DNA of 64,000 nucleotides, taken from the NCBI RefSeq assembly GCF_001536285.1, contig NZ_FAOZ01000019.1, forward strand, positions 100,214-164,213, read 5' to 3'. The DNA comes from Parafrankia irregularis (GTDB lineage: Bacteria; Actinomycetota; Actinomycetes; Frankiales; Frankiaceae). This document shows, piece by piece, positions 8,345-18,222 of the stretch. Position 1 is the first letter of the stretch. Every line of letters starts with the position of its first letter. The notes beneath the pieces are model-generated. The model saw only the letters and a list, made by a program, of their open reading frames with translations, did no database searches and was not told where the DNA came from. A program made the position numbers and the translations under genes.

Positions 8345-9103
8345 TCAGGGGGTCGGAGTCGCCTCGGTGCTCGCCGGTGCGGACGCCGCGGCGGACGTGG
8401 CCCCGGTGGCGGGCAGCTCGGTCGATGTCGCCCCGGCGGACGCCGTCGCCGCGGTGGTCTGCCCGGCGGTGGCCTGCGTGGCAGGCGCGGTCGCCGCGGC
8501 CGAGGCGCCGGGGGCCGGCGTCTCGACCGGGACGTCGAGCGTGACGCTGCCCGACTTGGCGAACGTGAACGTCACCGGGATCTCGTCGCCGACCACCAGA
8601 TCCTCGGTGAGGCCGGTCAGCGTCGGCGCGGACCCGTTGGCGATGTAGATGTTGCCGCCGCCGGGTCGGATGATCGACGGGGATGGTGCGGTACCGCCAC
8701 TCGCGGACGGAGAGGACACATTGATGAGGCTGTCGTCCTCGGCGCCTCCGTTGAACACCGCGGAGATGATCTGCGCGCTCTCGCCCTTGTCCGCGGGGCC
8801 TGCCACGTACACGTTCCGCAGGGTGACGGAGCCGACGGCCCCGCTCACCGAGTTGGTCGTGGTGCGGGCGGCGTTGGTGAGTGCGTCCGTCCCGGAGGCG
8901 CACCCACTGAGGGCGGACGCGGCGATGGCTGCCGCGGCGAGAGATGACGTGACGATGGCCCGTCGACGCGCACGGCTGCGGAGACCAACGGTTACGTCGG
9001 CCCCGGCCGTGGTGTGCAGCGGACCACTGGTGTCGGTGGCTTCGGCGGGCGACGTCCCCTCGAAGGTGGACATCGCGGAACGAGCACCCAGACGGCGGCT
9101 CAC
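8345..9103 (-). CDS. lpqE: LpqE-type secreted lipoprotein
   Basis: A protein of 252 residues. After an Arg-rich N-terminus, a hydrophobic stretch TSSLAAAAIAASALSGC ends in a lipobox cysteine, so a membrane-anchored exported lipoprotein is expected. The mature part is a beta-rich domain (SVTLRNVYVAGPADKGESAQ, then IPVTFTFAKSGSVTLDVPVE) with a PCuAC-like pattern, followed by an Ala/Thr/Pro tail. The assignment rests on this plus the conserved position next to radA and disA, where mycobacteria carry LpqE. The GTG at 9103 is chosen because AGGAGG precedes it by about 12 bases; an ATG at 9073 lacks a ribosome site. The exact function of LpqE is not settled; a metal-related role is only suggested by the fold. 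Confidence 0.7.
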   Translation of the reverse strand: MSRRLGARSAMSTFEGTSPAEATDTSGPLHTTAGADVTVGLRSRARRRAIVTSSLAAAAIAASALSGCASGTDALTNAARTTTNSVSGAVGSVTLRNVYVAGPADKGESAQIISAVFNGGAEDDSLINVSSPSASGGTAPSPSIIRPGGGNIYIANGSAPTLTGLTEDLVVGDEIPVTFTFAKSGSVTLDVPVETPAPGASAAATAPATQATAGQTTAATASAGATSTELPATGATSAAASAPASTEATPTP

Positions 9104-10392
9104 GGCTCGGTGGCTCCTCCTGCGCAGGGACCGGCGCGCCTTGCGCGTCGGTGCCGAACGGTCGTGACCGGTCAGGTGGCCGTTGCGGGGATTCGCAGCG
9201 GCCGGTGCGCGCCGGTGTGGCCGCGGACACATCCGACCAGCGGAAAGTCCATGGCACACCGGAAGCGCACCCGTGCCACCCGCGAGACCCAGGCCGGGCC
9301 GCGGGTGCGGGGCTAACACTAGCCACCTCGGCCCGCTATGTGCGGCCCCAGCGTGTTGGGCGCGACTTCACGGACCTATCGGACGGCTTACGGCGGGCCC
9401 GAACGGCCCGTGCCGGACCGGCGTAGGCCCGGACCGGCCGACGCCGAGCGGTGTGAGCCGTCGGGAACCCGCGGCTGTGGCCCGGACAACTGCTGTCCAG
9501 CTGCTGTCCGCCCGGCCCGCGGGTGGAGCTGACCAGCCCGCGGGCTGACCTGGCCGGCGGGTGGAACTGGCGGAAGGGCTGCCGGCCGTGGGGGGTGGGC
9601 GATCGAGAGCATTTCGTTTCCGGCCCGTCCGGTGCAAGCCGATGCGGATGCCGTGGTCCGGCGGCCGCATGATCTGGCTCGCTTCGCCGGGCCAAGGTGG
9701 GACGTCGGACGGGGGTGCTCAGGCGGGCCTGGCACTCGCGGGGGAGGCCGGCCGGCCCCCGCCGGTCCGGTTGGAAAAGGCAGCAATGCCTAGGGATTGC
9801 GGGCCCTTGGCCACCCCGCGGCGAGGGCCGCCGCCGTCCGCGATCAACGCCGTCGTCGCGCCTTCTGTGGTCCGTCGTGTACCCCGCCGGCCGGTGCCGG
9901 AGAGTGCTGGGAGGCCGCGGCCGCGGGGCCGGACCTTCGTGCCCTGCTGGGCCGGTGCGACGCCGACCGGGCGGTCCATGACGCTTCCCGGGCGTACGCG
10001 GTGGACGGAGCCCGCGGAGCGGGCGGGCCGGGCGATCCGTGGTCGACACGCCCGGCGGCGTGGGCGGCTCGCGCGGGGCCGACGGCGGGTCGAGCGCGAC
10101 CGTTCGGCAGCCGGCGGTAGTGTCACGACGCCCTTGATACCAACAACCGGACAACTTCCGCCGCATCACCATCTGTTTCGCTCGGCCGGACACCTCGGTC
10201 GCTTGATAGGCCCCGACCTGCGGGGATCCGGTCGGCCTGCGCGCCGGCCCGGTCGCGTGCTGTACCTGTCCGTCTCGGAGGGTGGCCGGAACACGACGAT
10301 CGCGCTGTTCCCCGCCCTCGCCTGCAGCGCGCGTCTGACCTGCGGCGATGCGTGCGTGTTACGCTGGTAGAGGCGGAAGGGGCACGTGACAC
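9104..10392. other. Long intergenic region upstream of carD, no gene supported
   Basis: About 1.3 kb between the divergent lpqE-like and carD genes. Several open frames cross it on both strands, but all are Arg/Pro/Gly-rich with no recognisable domain and no ribosome site. It presumably holds the carD promoter near 10330-10370 (a TACGCT box in the sequence GTGTTACGCTGGTAG is a weak -10 candidate) and may contain decayed sequence. Confidence 0.6.
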
Positions 10393-10875
10393 ATGGCGTT
10401 CCAAGTCGGCGAGACCGTTGTTTACCCGCATCATGGTGCTGCTCTGATTGATGCGATTGAAACGCGCGTCATCAAGGGTGAAGAGAAACTTTATCTCGTC
10501 CTGAAGGTTGCCCAGGGCGACCTCACTGTCCGTGTTCCAGCCGACAATGTCGGCATGGTCGGCGTGCGTGACGTCGTCGGTCAGGACGGCTTGGAGCGTG
10601 TGTTCGAGGTGCTGCGCGCGCCGCACACCGAGGAGCCGACCAACTGGTCGCGGCGCTACAAGGCGAACCTGGAGAAGCTTGCCTCCGGTGACGTCAACAA
10701 GGTCGCCGAGGTTGTCCGTGACCTCTGGCGGCGTGATCGCGAGCGTGGTCTTTCCGCGGGTGAGAAGCGCATGTTGAGCAAGGCTCGACAGATTCTTGTC
10801 AGCGAACTGGCGCTCGCCGAGGGCACCAATGAAGACAAGGCCGAGGCCATGCTCGACGAGGTTCTCGCCGGTTGA
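10393..10875 (+). CDS. carD: CarD family RNA polymerase-binding transcription factor
   Basis: A protein of 160 residues, the normal length. It starts with the Tudor-like RNAP-interaction domain ([19 protein letters not shown]) and has the C-terminal helical DNA-binding part, including the conserved [13 protein letters not shown] region and tryptophan that wedges the -10 upstream edge. CarD stabilises open complexes at rRNA and many other promoters and is essential in mycobacteria. GAAGGGG precedes the ATG. Codon use is less G/C-biased than the neighbours in the first 100 bases. It heads the carD-ispD-ispF block, as in other actinobacteria. Confidence 0.97.
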   Translation: MAFQVGETVVYPHHGAALIDAIETRVIKGEEKLYLVLKVAQGDLTVRVPADNVGMVGVRDVVGQDGLERVFEVLRAPHTEEPTNWSRRYKANLEKLASGDVNKVAEVVRDLWRRDRERGLSAGEKRMLSKARQILVSELALAEGTNEDKAEAMLDEVLAG

Positions 10876-11002
10876 TACCGGCCACCTCCGGCATGTGTGG
10901 TCGGTGACACCCGGGCGGTATTGCGCACCGTTCGATGTCAGCGCAAGGCTTGATGTTTCCGACCGAATCCTGGATGCGGCGGATATCCATACCTGTGGGA
11001 GT

Positions 11003-11018
11003 GCCCCCGAAAGGGGGC
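11003..11018 (+). terminator. Short strong hairpin between carD and ispD
   Basis: GCCCCC-GAAA-GGGGGC, a 6-bp GC stem closed by a GNRA tetraloop, with possible extra GAG/CTC pairing outside. It lies 128 bp after the carD stop and 60 bp before ispD, and probably acts as a partial terminator or processing site. Confidence 0.45.
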
Positions 11019-11077
11019 CTCTCACCCGCCCGGGACCGCCGGGCGGCGATATATCCATGGCGCCGCGGAGGCCTTAG

Positions 11078-11770
11078 TTGGTGAACTCTCGGGTTGGGGC
11101 GGTCGTGCCGGCAGCGGGCCGGGGCGAGCGCCTCGGTGGTGGCACGCCCAAGGCGTTGCGGCCGCTTGCTGGTCGCCCGATGCTGCTACGAGCAGTCGAG
11201 ACACTGCTGTCGTCCACGCTTGTCTCCCAGGTCGTCGTCGCGGCGCCGCCCACCCTCGTTGACGTGGTGGGGCAGCTCCTCGGCTCCGGGGTGCGGGTCG
11301 TGCCAGGCGGCGCGGAGCGGGTGGACTCCGTCCGGGTCGCGCTGGACGCGCTGGATGACGACATCGGCGTCGTGCTCGTTCACGACGCGGCGCGCCCGCT
11401 GACCCCGGCCAAGCTGGTGGACGCGGTCGCGACGACGGTCCTCGATGGTCATCCCGCTGTGATCCCCGTGCTGCCGGTGGCGGACACGATCAAGGAGATC
11501 GACGCGGACGGCCGAGTCGTGCGCACCCCGCGCCGGGACGGCCTGCGTGCGGTGCAGACCCCACAGGGCTTCCGGCGGGACATCCTGCGGGCTGCCTACG
11601 CGAACCGGGACCTCCCCGTCACGGACGACGCGGGTCTGGTCGAAGCTCTGGGTGTGCCGGTGACGACGATTCCCGGCGCCGAGGAGGCGTTCAAGGTGAC
11701 CCGGCCGGCTGATCTGGTTCTGGCGGAGGCGCTGCTGGCGCACTCCCTGCCCCGCGACGGGCACCGGTGA
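11078..11770 (+). CDS. ispD: 2-C-methyl-D-erythritol 4-phosphate cytidylyltransferase IspD
   Basis: A protein of 230 residues. The nucleotidyltransferase signature [20 protein letters not shown] near the N-terminus binds CTP, and [16 protein letters not shown] and [12 protein letters not shown] are conserved IspD blocks. It makes CDP-methylerythritol in the MEP isoprenoid pathway. The start may be TTG 11078 or GTG 11081, with GGAGG 6 or 9 bases upstream. The stop overlaps the start of ispF (GTGA), so the two pathway steps are translationally coupled. Confidence 0.96.
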   Translation: MVNSRVGAVVPAAGRGERLGGGTPKALRPLAGRPMLLRAVETLLSSTLVSQVVVAAPPTLVDVVGQLLGSGVRVVPGGAERVDSVRVALDALDDDIGVVLVHDAARPLTPAKLVDAVATTVLDGHPAVIPVLPVADTIKEIDADGRVVRTPRRDGLRAVQTPQGFRRDILRAAYANRDLPVTDDAGLVEALGVPVTTIPGAEEAFKVTRPADLVLAEALLAHSLPRDGHR

Positions 11771-12249
11771 CCGCGCCGGCGCTGCCCCGGGTGGGCACGG
11801 GCGTGGACGTCCACCCCTTCGAGCAGGGCCGCGACTGCTGGGTCGCCTGCCTGCTCTGGCCCGGTGAGACGGGTCTCGCCGGGCACTCCGACGGCGACGT
11901 GGCCGCGCACGCGGCGTGCGACGCGCTGCTCAGCGCGTCGGGCATCGGGGATCTCGGCGCGGTCTTCGGGACCGGTCGTCCCGAGTGGTCCGGCGCGTCC
12001 GGCGCGGCGCTGCTCGGCGAGACGGCGCGCCTGCTCGCCGAGGGCGGCTGGCAGATCGGCAACGTTGCCGTCCAGGTGGTCGGCAACCGGCCACGGATGG
12101 CTGCGCGGCGTCTCGAGGCGCAGGAGGCGATGGAGGCGGCCCTGGGCGCACCGGTGAACCTCTCTGCGACGACGACAGACGGCCTGGGCCTGACCGGTCG
12201 GGGTGAAGGGCTCGCCGCGGTCGCCACGGCGCTGGTGGCCCGGCTCTGA
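11767..12249 (+). CDS. ispF: 2-C-methyl-D-erythritol 2,4-cyclodiphosphate synthase IspF
   Basis: A protein of 160 residues, the family length. The metal site is visible as [10 protein letters not shown] (Asp and His) and [16 protein letters not shown] (His). The C-terminal [16 protein letters not shown] is the conserved IspF ending. It converts the phosphorylated CDP-methylerythritol made downstream of IspD into cyclic MEcPP. The GTG start overlaps ispD by 4 bp. An unrelated oxidoreductase and cysS follow on the same strand. Confidence 0.96.
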   Translation: MTAPALPRVGTGVDVHPFEQGRDCWVACLLWPGETGLAGHSDGDVAAHAACDALLSASGIGDLGAVFGTGRPEWSGASGAALLGETARLLAEGGWQIGNVAVQVVGNRPRMAARRLEAQEAMEAALGAPVNLSATTTDGLGLTGRGEGLAAVATALVARL

Positions 12250-12440
12250 CGGTCCCGGGTGGCCGACGCTCCCGGGGCGGCTGAATCCGCCGACGGCCCG
12301 GTTTCGGCCTTTCCCTGGGGGCGCCTCACCGTGGGCACCCGTTTTGTCGCATACTCGGGCATGCCTGACCCGCATCAGACGTAGGTTGGTGCCAGCGGGA
12401 TGAGAGGGTGTGCCCGGTGAGCGAGTCCCGGAGGAGTGTG

Positions 12441-12833
12441 ATGGCGGCGCGTCTTCCCGAGGCGGTCAGGGCTCTCGCGGATGCTCCGACGTACGTGACG
12501 TTGGCGACCATCCGGCCGGACGGGTCGCCTCGTCTGACCGTGCTCTGGATCGCCCGCGATGGCGACGACCTGCTGCTCTCGACGGTGCGCGGCCGGGCGA
12601 AGGAACGCGACATCGCCCGGGACCCACGGGTCGGGCTGATGTTCCTCGACCAGCAGGACCCGTACAGCTATGTGGAGATCCGCGGTGTCGCGACGCTCTC
12701 CGAGCAGGGCGGCAAGGAGCTCATCGATCTCCTGTCGGTCAAGTACAACGGCTCTCCGTACGGCTGGGATGGGCCGGACGAGGTCAGGCTGGTGATCCGC
12801 GTCGCCGCGGAGCGCGTTCTCACCACCGGCTGA
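12441..12833 (+). CDS. PPOX-class (pyridoxamine 5'-phosphate oxidase-like) F420/flavin-dependent oxidoreductase
   Basis: A protein of 130 residues with a split-barrel flavin-binding fold: LADAPTYVTLATIRPDGSPR at the start, TVLWIARDGDDLLLSTVRGR, then KERDIARDPRVGLMFLD and YVEIRGVATL. This pattern is typical of the actinobacterial PPOX-class proteins that reduce substrates with cofactor F420H2 or bind FMN. The substrate is unknown. The ATG at 12441 follows GGAGG with 5-base spacing; a GTG at 12408 would add 11 residues. It is inserted between ispF and cysS. Confidence 0.8.
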   Translation: MAARLPEAVRALADAPTYVTLATIRPDGSPRLTVLWIARDGDDLLLSTVRGRAKERDIARDPRVGLMFLDQQDPYSYVEIRGVATLSEQGGKELIDLLSVKYNGSPYGWDGPDEVRLVIRVAAERVLTTG

Positions 12834-12936
12834 GCCTGGGCGGGTCGCGGGATGGCGGCGCCGGATGGGTGGCGCCGCAGCCGTTTCGAGGGCCTCCCTT
12901 CGGCGTGGCGATGGCCGAGGCCGTTACCCTTGACAG

Positions 12937-14418
12937 ATGGGTCTTCGCCTCTATGACACGCGCACCCGGCGCGTGCGGCCGTTCGTGCCGCTGCGCCCCG
13001 GTCATGTGGGTGTGTACGTATGTGGGCCCACTGTCCAGTCACCGCCGCATGTGGGCCACATCCGCACCGGGCTGGCCTTCGACCTGCTGCGCCGCTGGCT
13101 GACGCAGAGCGGGCTGTCCGTGACCTTCGTCCAGAACGTCACCGACATCGACGACAAGATCATCATCAATGCCGATCGGGCGGGGACGACGGTCTGGGAG
13201 CTCGCGACCCGTCAGACCAGAGCCTTCGACGAGGCATACCGGGCGGTGGGCGTGCTGCCACCGACGATCTCTCCGCTCGCGACCGGGCACATCCCGGAGA
13301 TGCTGGAGATGATCTCCGTGCTGGTGGAGCGCGGGTTCGCCTACCCCGGCGCCGGGTCGGTGTGGTTCCGGGTCGGCGCGTTCGCGGACTACGGCGCGCT
13401 CTCGCACCAGCGCCCCGCCTCGATGCATCCATCCCCGGAGGCCGAACCGGGCAAGGCCGACCCGCGCGACTTCGCGCTGTGGAAGGCCGTCAAGCCCGGG
13501 GAGCCGTCCTGGTCCTCGCCGTGGGGCCCGGGGCGCCCTGGCTGGCACCTGGAGTGCTCGGCGATGGCGGGCAAGTACCTCGGTGGGGTCTTCGACATCC
13601 ACGGTGGCGGGCTGGACCTGGTCTTCCCGCATCACGAGAACGAGCGGGCCCAGACGGTGTGCGCGGCCGGCGGGCCGGCCGGCGGCGAGATGGCCAACTA
13701 CTGGATGCACATCGGCCTGCTCACCACCGGCGGGACGAAGATGTCCAAGTCGTTGGGCAACTCCTTCTTCGTGACGGACGCGCTCGCCACGGTTCGCCCG
13801 CAGGTGCTGCGCTATCACCTGCTCTCCGCGCACTACCGCTCGTCGCTGGAGTACAGCCCGCAGACGCTCGACGAGTCCGGCGCGGCGCACGACCGGGTCG
13901 AGACCTTCGTACGCAACGCTCTGGACATCCTGGGCGGGCCGGCGGAGGCCGCGGCGCTGGCAGGCACCGAGGCGGGCCAGGTGGGGTCAGCGGGCCCAGG
14001 CACCGTGGCCGGTGCCGCGGCGGACGGCGACCTCACGCCGGAGCTGGTCTGGTCGGAGTTCGCCGCGGCGATGGACGACGATCTCGCCGTCGGCCGGGCG
14101 CTGGCCGCACTGTTCGGGGCGGTCAGCCGAGGCAACCAGGTGCTCTCCAAGGCCCACAGCCGGGAGCTGGCCGGCTGGGTCGACGTGACCCGTCGGATGC
14201 TCACCGTCCTGGGCCTGGACCCGGTGGAGCAGTGGCCCACGGCCGGCGCCGAGCTGCGCCCGGCGCTCGACAGCGTCATGGGCATTCTGCTCGATCTGCG
14301 CTCGTCGGCCAGGGCCCGGCGGGACTACACGGAGGCGGACTCCATCCGCTCCCGCCTCGCAGCGTCCGGCGTCGTCATCGAGGACACCCCGGAAGGCCAG
14401 CGCTGGCACCTCTCCTGA
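12937..14418 (+). CDS. cysS: Cysteinyl-tRNA synthetase
   Basis: A protein of 493 residues. It has the class I HIGH variant HVGH at 38-41, the zinc-binding Cys29 in VYVCGPT, a [15 protein letters not shown] block, HHENERAQ, and the KMSKS loop in [12 protein letters not shown]. It charges tRNA-Cys in the cytosol. This is CysS rather than the mycothiol ligase MshC, judged from the full length with a C-terminal DALR-type helical domain. A perfect hairpin terminator follows 87 bp after the stop. Confidence 0.97.
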   Translation: MGLRLYDTRTRRVRPFVPLRPGHVGVYVCGPTVQSPPHVGHIRTGLAFDLLRRWLTQSGLSVTFVQNVTDIDDKIIINADRAGTTVWELATRQTRAFDEAYRAVGVLPPTISPLATGHIPEMLEMISVLVERGFAYPGAGSVWFRVGAFADYGALSHQRPASMHPSPEAEPGKADPRDFALWKAVKPGEPSWSSPWGPGRPGWHLECSAMAGKYLGGVFDIHGGGLDLVFPHHENERAQTVCAAGGPAGGEMANYWMHIGLLTTGGTKMSKSLGNSFFVTDALATVRPQVLRYHLLSAHYRSSLEYSPQTLDESGAAHDRVETFVRNALDILGGPAEAAALAGTEAGQVGSAGPGTVAGAAADGDLTPELVWSEFAAAMDDDLAVGRALAALFGAVSRGNQVLSKAHSRELAGWVDVTRRMLTVLGLDPVEQWPTAGAELRPALDSVMGILLDLRSSARARRDYTEADSIRSRLAASGVVIEDTPEGQRWHLS

Positions 14419-14505
14419 GGCAGCAGGCGCTGACCTCACTGGAAGCAACGCAGCTCACGGAGACAACGCAGCTCGCTGAAAACGACGAAGTGCACTGAAA
14501 CGACG

Positions 14506-14537
14506 AACCGGCACCCGGACGGATCCGGGTGCCGGTT
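14506..14537. terminator. Bidirectional hairpin terminator between cysS and the FHA gene
   Basis: AACCGGCACCCGGA (14506-14519) and TCCGGGTGCCGGTT (14524-14537) are perfect 14-bp arms with a 4-base loop. It sits between two convergent genes and can serve both. Confidence 0.8.
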
Positions 14538-14582
14538 CGGTCATACCGGGCACAGATCACTGTGCCCGAACATCCACCGCGC

Positions 14583-16187
14583 TCACTGCGCCCGAACGGT
14601 GATCCTCGTCCACGCGCCCACGTAGACACGGTCGCCGTCGCGCAGCGGAATCGCGCGACCGGGCTCGATCGGGTCAGGCTCGTCGTTGAGACGCGTCCCG
14701 TTCGTCGAACCGGGGTCCCGCACCGCGTAGGTGCCGTCGGGCATCCGCTCCAGGGTTGCGTGCGCGCGGGAGATGCCCGGGTCCTCGGGTGCGCCCGAGA
14801 GGTCGATCTCCGGGTTGATTCCCCGCGACTCGCTGCGCCGGCCGATCAGCATCTGCTGCTCGGTCAGTGGGAAGACCCGCCGCGGGTAGAACTGGGGGAA
14901 CGGCACACGGTGGTCATCGCCGCTGTCGTAGTACTCGCGCTCCGCCTCGATGACGGCTTCCCACGCTCCGCTCGGCGGGGCGTCATCCCAGTCATGACCG
15001 CGGCTGCCGGGACGCCGGTCGTCCGCCAGGCGTGGGTCGCCCATCCGGTCGTCGCGGTGCTGCTCGCCGAACCGTGGGTCGGGCATCCGCGGGTCGGTGC
15101 CGTGGCGGCCCTCCGCGCCGCGCCGCGACCCGGCCTGCCGGGACGTGGCACCCGCGTCGTCGAGCGCTGACGGGCCGGCCTGCCCGGGCAGCTGACCGGT
15201 GCTGAAGTCGAGCCCGCAGGTCTCGCAGAAGCGCGCGGCCGGGTCGTTGAGCGAACGGCAGTTCGGGCAGGGCGCGTAGCGGTCCGCGGCCCGGTTCCGG
15301 CCACCTGGGCCGCCCGGAACCGGTGTGGCGCCACCGCCCGGCCCACCCAGCGGATCCGCGTCGTAGCCGCCTCCGGGCCCGCCGAACGAGCCGTCGCGGT
15401 AGCCTCGTCGGCCGTCGGTGTCCGGTGCCGGCCGAGCCGGGTCACCCGCGCCGTATCCGCCGCCCCGGGCCTCGGGGCCGCCGTAGCCGCCGCGGCTCTC
15501 CTGCGCGCCGTAGCCGCGGTCGTCGCGTCCACGCGCGAACGCGGGCTCGGGCTCACCACGGCCAACCGCGTAGCCGCGCTCCTCGCGCCCGTAGCCGGGC
15601 GGCGTGCGGTCGTCACGGCCGCCGAAACCGCCCTGGTCGTCACGGCCACCGAAGCCGCCCTGGTCGTCACGGCCGCCGAAGCCGGCGCCGCGGTCGTCGC
15701 GCTGGTACGGATCGTGCCGTTCCTCGCGTGACCGCTCGCCGCGGCCGTCGGGCCGAGCGCGGTCGTCGGGCGCGTTCCCGTACCCGTCACGGGCGTACGG
15801 ATCCACCGGATAGCCCCGTGCGGACCGTGGCTCCTCGGCGTAGCCCTCGCGGCCGTAACCGCCGTACGGGTCGCCGCCGCGGCCCTGGCCGCGCGGCGGA
15901 TCCGCGACACCGGCCGCGTCGCTCGGGGTACGACGGATTCCGAGCGGGTCGTAGCCCGCCTGGGCTCCGCCATTGGCCTGGGGGCCTGAGGGGTCCCGTT
16001 CCGGTGCCCGCCGTGCATACGGATCCGCGGAACGCCCGGCAGGCGCGCCGGCCGGATAGGCGGCCCCGCGGCCACCCTCCTCCTGACGGAAACCATAACG
16101 ATCCTGACCACCCACGATCCGAAGCCCGCACTGATCGCAGTAGTCGGGATCGTGGGACAGGTGCCCCTCCGGGCAGCGTGCGCTCAC
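14583..16187 (-). CDS. Double zinc-ribbon FHA domain protein
   Basis: A protein of 534 residues. The N-terminus holds one zinc ribbon (MSARCPEGHLS, then YCDQCG). A long Gly/Arg/Asp/Tyr-rich disordered region follows, with a repeated DDQGGFGGR unit (DNA about 15616-15690). A second ribbon is at about residues 297-320 (CPNCRSL, then FCETCG). The C-terminal FHA domain (about 435-534) carries LIGRRSESRGINPEIDLSG, ISRAHATLER and GSTNGTRLND and should bind phosphothreonine. It is probably a phospho-dependent scaffold for the kinase and phosphatase encoded upstream. The GTG start lies just after a possible 40-residue ORF, suggesting coupling. Confidence 0.88.
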   Translation of the reverse strand: MSARCPEGHLSHDPDYCDQCGLRIVGGQDRYGFRQEEGGRGAAYPAGAPAGRSADPYARRAPERDPSGPQANGGAQAGYDPLGIRRTPSDAAGVADPPRGQGRGGDPYGGYGREGYAEEPRSARGYPVDPYARDGYGNAPDDRARPDGRGERSREERHDPYQRDDRGAGFGGRDDQGGFGGRDDQGGFGGRDDRTPPGYGREERGYAVGRGEPEPAFARGRDDRGYGAQESRGGYGGPEARGGGYGAGDPARPAPDTDGRRGYRDGSFGGPGGGYDADPLGGPGGGATPVPGGPGGRNRAADRYAPCPNCRSLNDPAARFCETCGLDFSTGQLPGQAGPSALDDAGATSRQAGSRRGAEGRHGTDPRMPDPRFGEQHRDDRMGDPRLADDRRPGSRGHDWDDAPPSGAWEAVIEAEREYYDSGDDHRVPFPQFYPRRVFPLTEQQMLIGRRSESRGINPEIDLSGAPEDPGISRAHATLERMPDGTYAVRDPGSTNGTRLNDEPDPIEPGRAIPLRDGDRVYVGAWTRITVRAQ

Positions 16188-16191
16188 CTGA

Positions 16192-16314
16192 TCACCTGTT
16201 CACCCGGACAGTCCTGGCCGACATCGACGAGTCGCGGACCATCATCTCGTCCATCTTCTCGACGTATTTCTTCAGACGAACCGTACCTGTTGTTGGAATG
16301 TCGATGTGAACCAC
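16192..16314 (-). CDS. Possible small ORF coupled to the FHA gene
   Basis: A 40-residue frame ending in MDEMMVRDSSMSARTVRVNR, with mostly G/C third positions. Its TGA lies 4 bp before the GTG of the FHA gene, consistent with translational coupling. No ATG is available. A GTG at 16314 has no ribosome-site spacing, while GGGAGG lies 8 bases before an in-frame ATC, so the start may be non-canonical. It resembles no family I recognise and could instead be the decayed tail of a lost gene. Confidence 0.35.
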   Translation of the reverse strand: MVHIDIPTTGTVRLKKYVEKMDEMMVRDSSMSARTVRVNR

Positions 16315-16442
16315 CTCCCGTAGGAGGCAGCGGGTTGCGTCGTTGCCCCGGGCGAGCGCACGCCGAAACACACGCCCACCTGCTGGTCTGGCAGCGGTGT
16401 CGCTCCGGTCGGTGACCGGCGGCCCCGACGCGGGCAGCATTG

Positions 16443-18002
16443 TCAACCTGTCACCCTGGCCGCGACCACGGTGATGTTGTCGTGGCCGCCCTGGTCGATC
16501 GCGAAGTCGACGAGGTGGCGCGCGACGTCCAGCGCGGCGGCGTCGGGATCGAGATGGTTCACCAGTGAGGCAAGGACGTCCGGGCGGGACGAGTAGTTCC
16601 ACAGGCCGTCGCTGCAGACGACCACAGTGGCCGGGGTCTCGATCGGGAAGGCGGCGGTGTGCGGGGTCACGTCCTCGGCATCGCCACCCAGCCAGCGCGT
16701 CAGGGTGTGCGCGCGCCGGTGGGTCTCCGCCTCCGAGGCGGGGATCAGCCCGGCCCGCGCGGCCTCGGCCGCCCAGGTGTCGTCCGCGGTGAGCCGCTCA
16801 CACCAGCGGGGACCCAGGAGGTAGACGCGGCTGTCGCCGACCCACCCGACGGTGACCATCCCCGGGCCGTCCGCCGAGGGCTGGGTGATGATCGCGGCGG
16901 CGAAGGTGCAGGACGGGGCCATCCGGCCCTCGGCCGCACTGAGCTGGGCGATGGTGGCCTGGGCGGCTTCCACCGCGGTGTGCAGGGCGGCGTCGGCCTC
17001 GTCCGGGCCGAAGCCGCCGGAGATCCGCCGTGGCGCGGTTCGCGGCTCGTCGAACTCGGAGTACTCCTCCAGCACGTCGAGAACCTCGCTCGCGGCGCTT
17101 TTCGACGGTTCCTTGTAGGGGACCGCCTCGCCGGGCCCGTGGGCGCGCACAGCGTCCGCGAGGATGGCTGTGGCGGTGGCCGCCGCGGCCGCCGAGGCCT
17201 CGCCGGAGCCGGGAGTCGTCGAGACGCCGTCGCACACGACGGCGATGAGCGTGCCGTGGACGATCGCGACGCCCATCGCGTCCTCGTTCGTCGTGTGCCG
17301 GACCCCCCGGTCGCAGACGCCGGCCAGCGGCCCCAGATCGATCTCGCGGTGGTCCTCGTCGCCGCCGCTGACCGGTGCTCCGGCGAACGCGAAGCCGCAC
17401 GCCTCGCAGTACCGTGCGTCGGTGTAGTTGGGCGCGGCACACACCGGGCAACGCATGATCTCGTCGTCGCCGGACTCGTCGCTCGGGGTGCCGTGCTGCG
17501 CCAGCAGCATCGTCGCGGCGTCGGAGTCCTCCGGGTAGCCGTCCTCGGTGAATCCGCCGCCGGAGTACCCGGAGCCGGGATAGGCCCCGGCCGGATACGA
17601 CGACGACTCATACGCGCGCTCGGAGTATTCGCCGTGGTACTCGCTGTCACGATAGGTGCCGGGTTCCGGGGTGTAGCCGGCGCCCGGATACGCATCGCCC
17701 GGGTAGCTGTTCTCCGGGTACGAGTTCTCCGGGTAGCCGCCGCCCTCCCCGTAGGAGTTCTCGGAATAGTGCGCGGCCCTGAAACGGCCGGCTGAGTAGC
17801 CTTCCGCGGCCGGATCGTCCGGGTGAAACTCCGCCGAGCCATAGCCCTCGGCGTAACCCGCGGTGGGTGCCTCGTCGACGTGATAGCCGCTGGCGTGGCC
17901 GGCCTCTTCCGGATATCCGTCGCCAGGATGATGGCCGCCCGGACGAGCCGGAGGGTAGCCGTGCCCCGGGTAGCTGTGCCCGCTACGGGAGTTGAGGTCC
18001 AT
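16443..18002 (-). CDS. PP2C-type serine/threonine protein phosphatase with zinc ribbon
   Basis: A protein of 519 residues. The first ~180 are a Tyr/Gly/Pro/Ser-rich disordered region (ENSYPENSYPGDAYPG), followed by a zinc ribbon (CPVCAAPNYTD, then YCEACGFAF). The PP2C domain (about 220-519) has the metal-binding HTTNEDAMG, VVCDGVSTT, GWVGDSRVYLL, VVCSDGLWNY and DNITVVAARV motifs, so it should be active on phosphoSer/Thr. It lies between the PknG-like kinase and the FHA protein, and likely reverses the kinase. The shared zinc ribbons suggest co-assembly. Confidence 0.92.
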   Translation of the reverse strand: MDLNSRSGHSYPGHGYPPARPGGHHPGDGYPEEAGHASGYHVDEAPTAGYAEGYGSAEFHPDDPAAEGYSAGRFRAAHYSENSYGEGGGYPENSYPENSYPGDAYPGAGYTPEPGTYRDSEYHGEYSERAYESSSYPAGAYPGSGYSGGGFTEDGYPEDSDAATMLLAQHGTPSDESGDDEIMRCPVCAAPNYTDARYCEACGFAFAGAPVSGGDEDHREIDLGPLAGVCDRGVRHTTNEDAMGVAIVHGTLIAVVCDGVSTTPGSGEASAAAAATATAILADAVRAHGPGEAVPYKEPSKSAASEVLDVLEEYSEFDEPRTAPRRISGGFGPDEADAALHTAVEAAQATIAQLSAAEGRMAPSCTFAAAIITQPSADGPGMVTVGWVGDSRVYLLGPRWCERLTADDTWAAEAARAGLIPASEAETHRRAHTLTRWLGGDAEDVTPHTAAFPIETPATVVVCSDGLWNYSSRPDVLASLVNHLDPDAAALDVARHLVDFAIDQGGHDNITVVAARVTG

Positions 18003-18222
18003 GGTCAGGCCACCGGCCGCTGCAGCGGCCCGCCAGTGACAGCGAGTCTGGGCGGTGTGCGCGGAGCCGTGTGGCGCGGAGCCATGTGGTTAGTGCCTCC
18101 TGCCCGTCCTGTGGGGACCGGATATATCACGTCGACCTGCTCAAATCCAAGGACGCCGAGATGAATAGTGGCATGATCCGTCAGATGCGTCGACGCCGAT
18201 GATCGCGGTGCCCGCCTGGGTG

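Noticed and set aside
6557..8947. Very long plus-strand frame opposite radA and lpqE-like
   Set aside because: It has no recognisable domain, is rich in Arg/Gly/Gln, and runs antisense to genes with clear domains. Such frames arise from high G/C third positions.
9561..10370. 269-residue frame upstream of carD
   Set aside because: Arg/Pro/Gly-rich, no domain, and runs into the carD promoter region.
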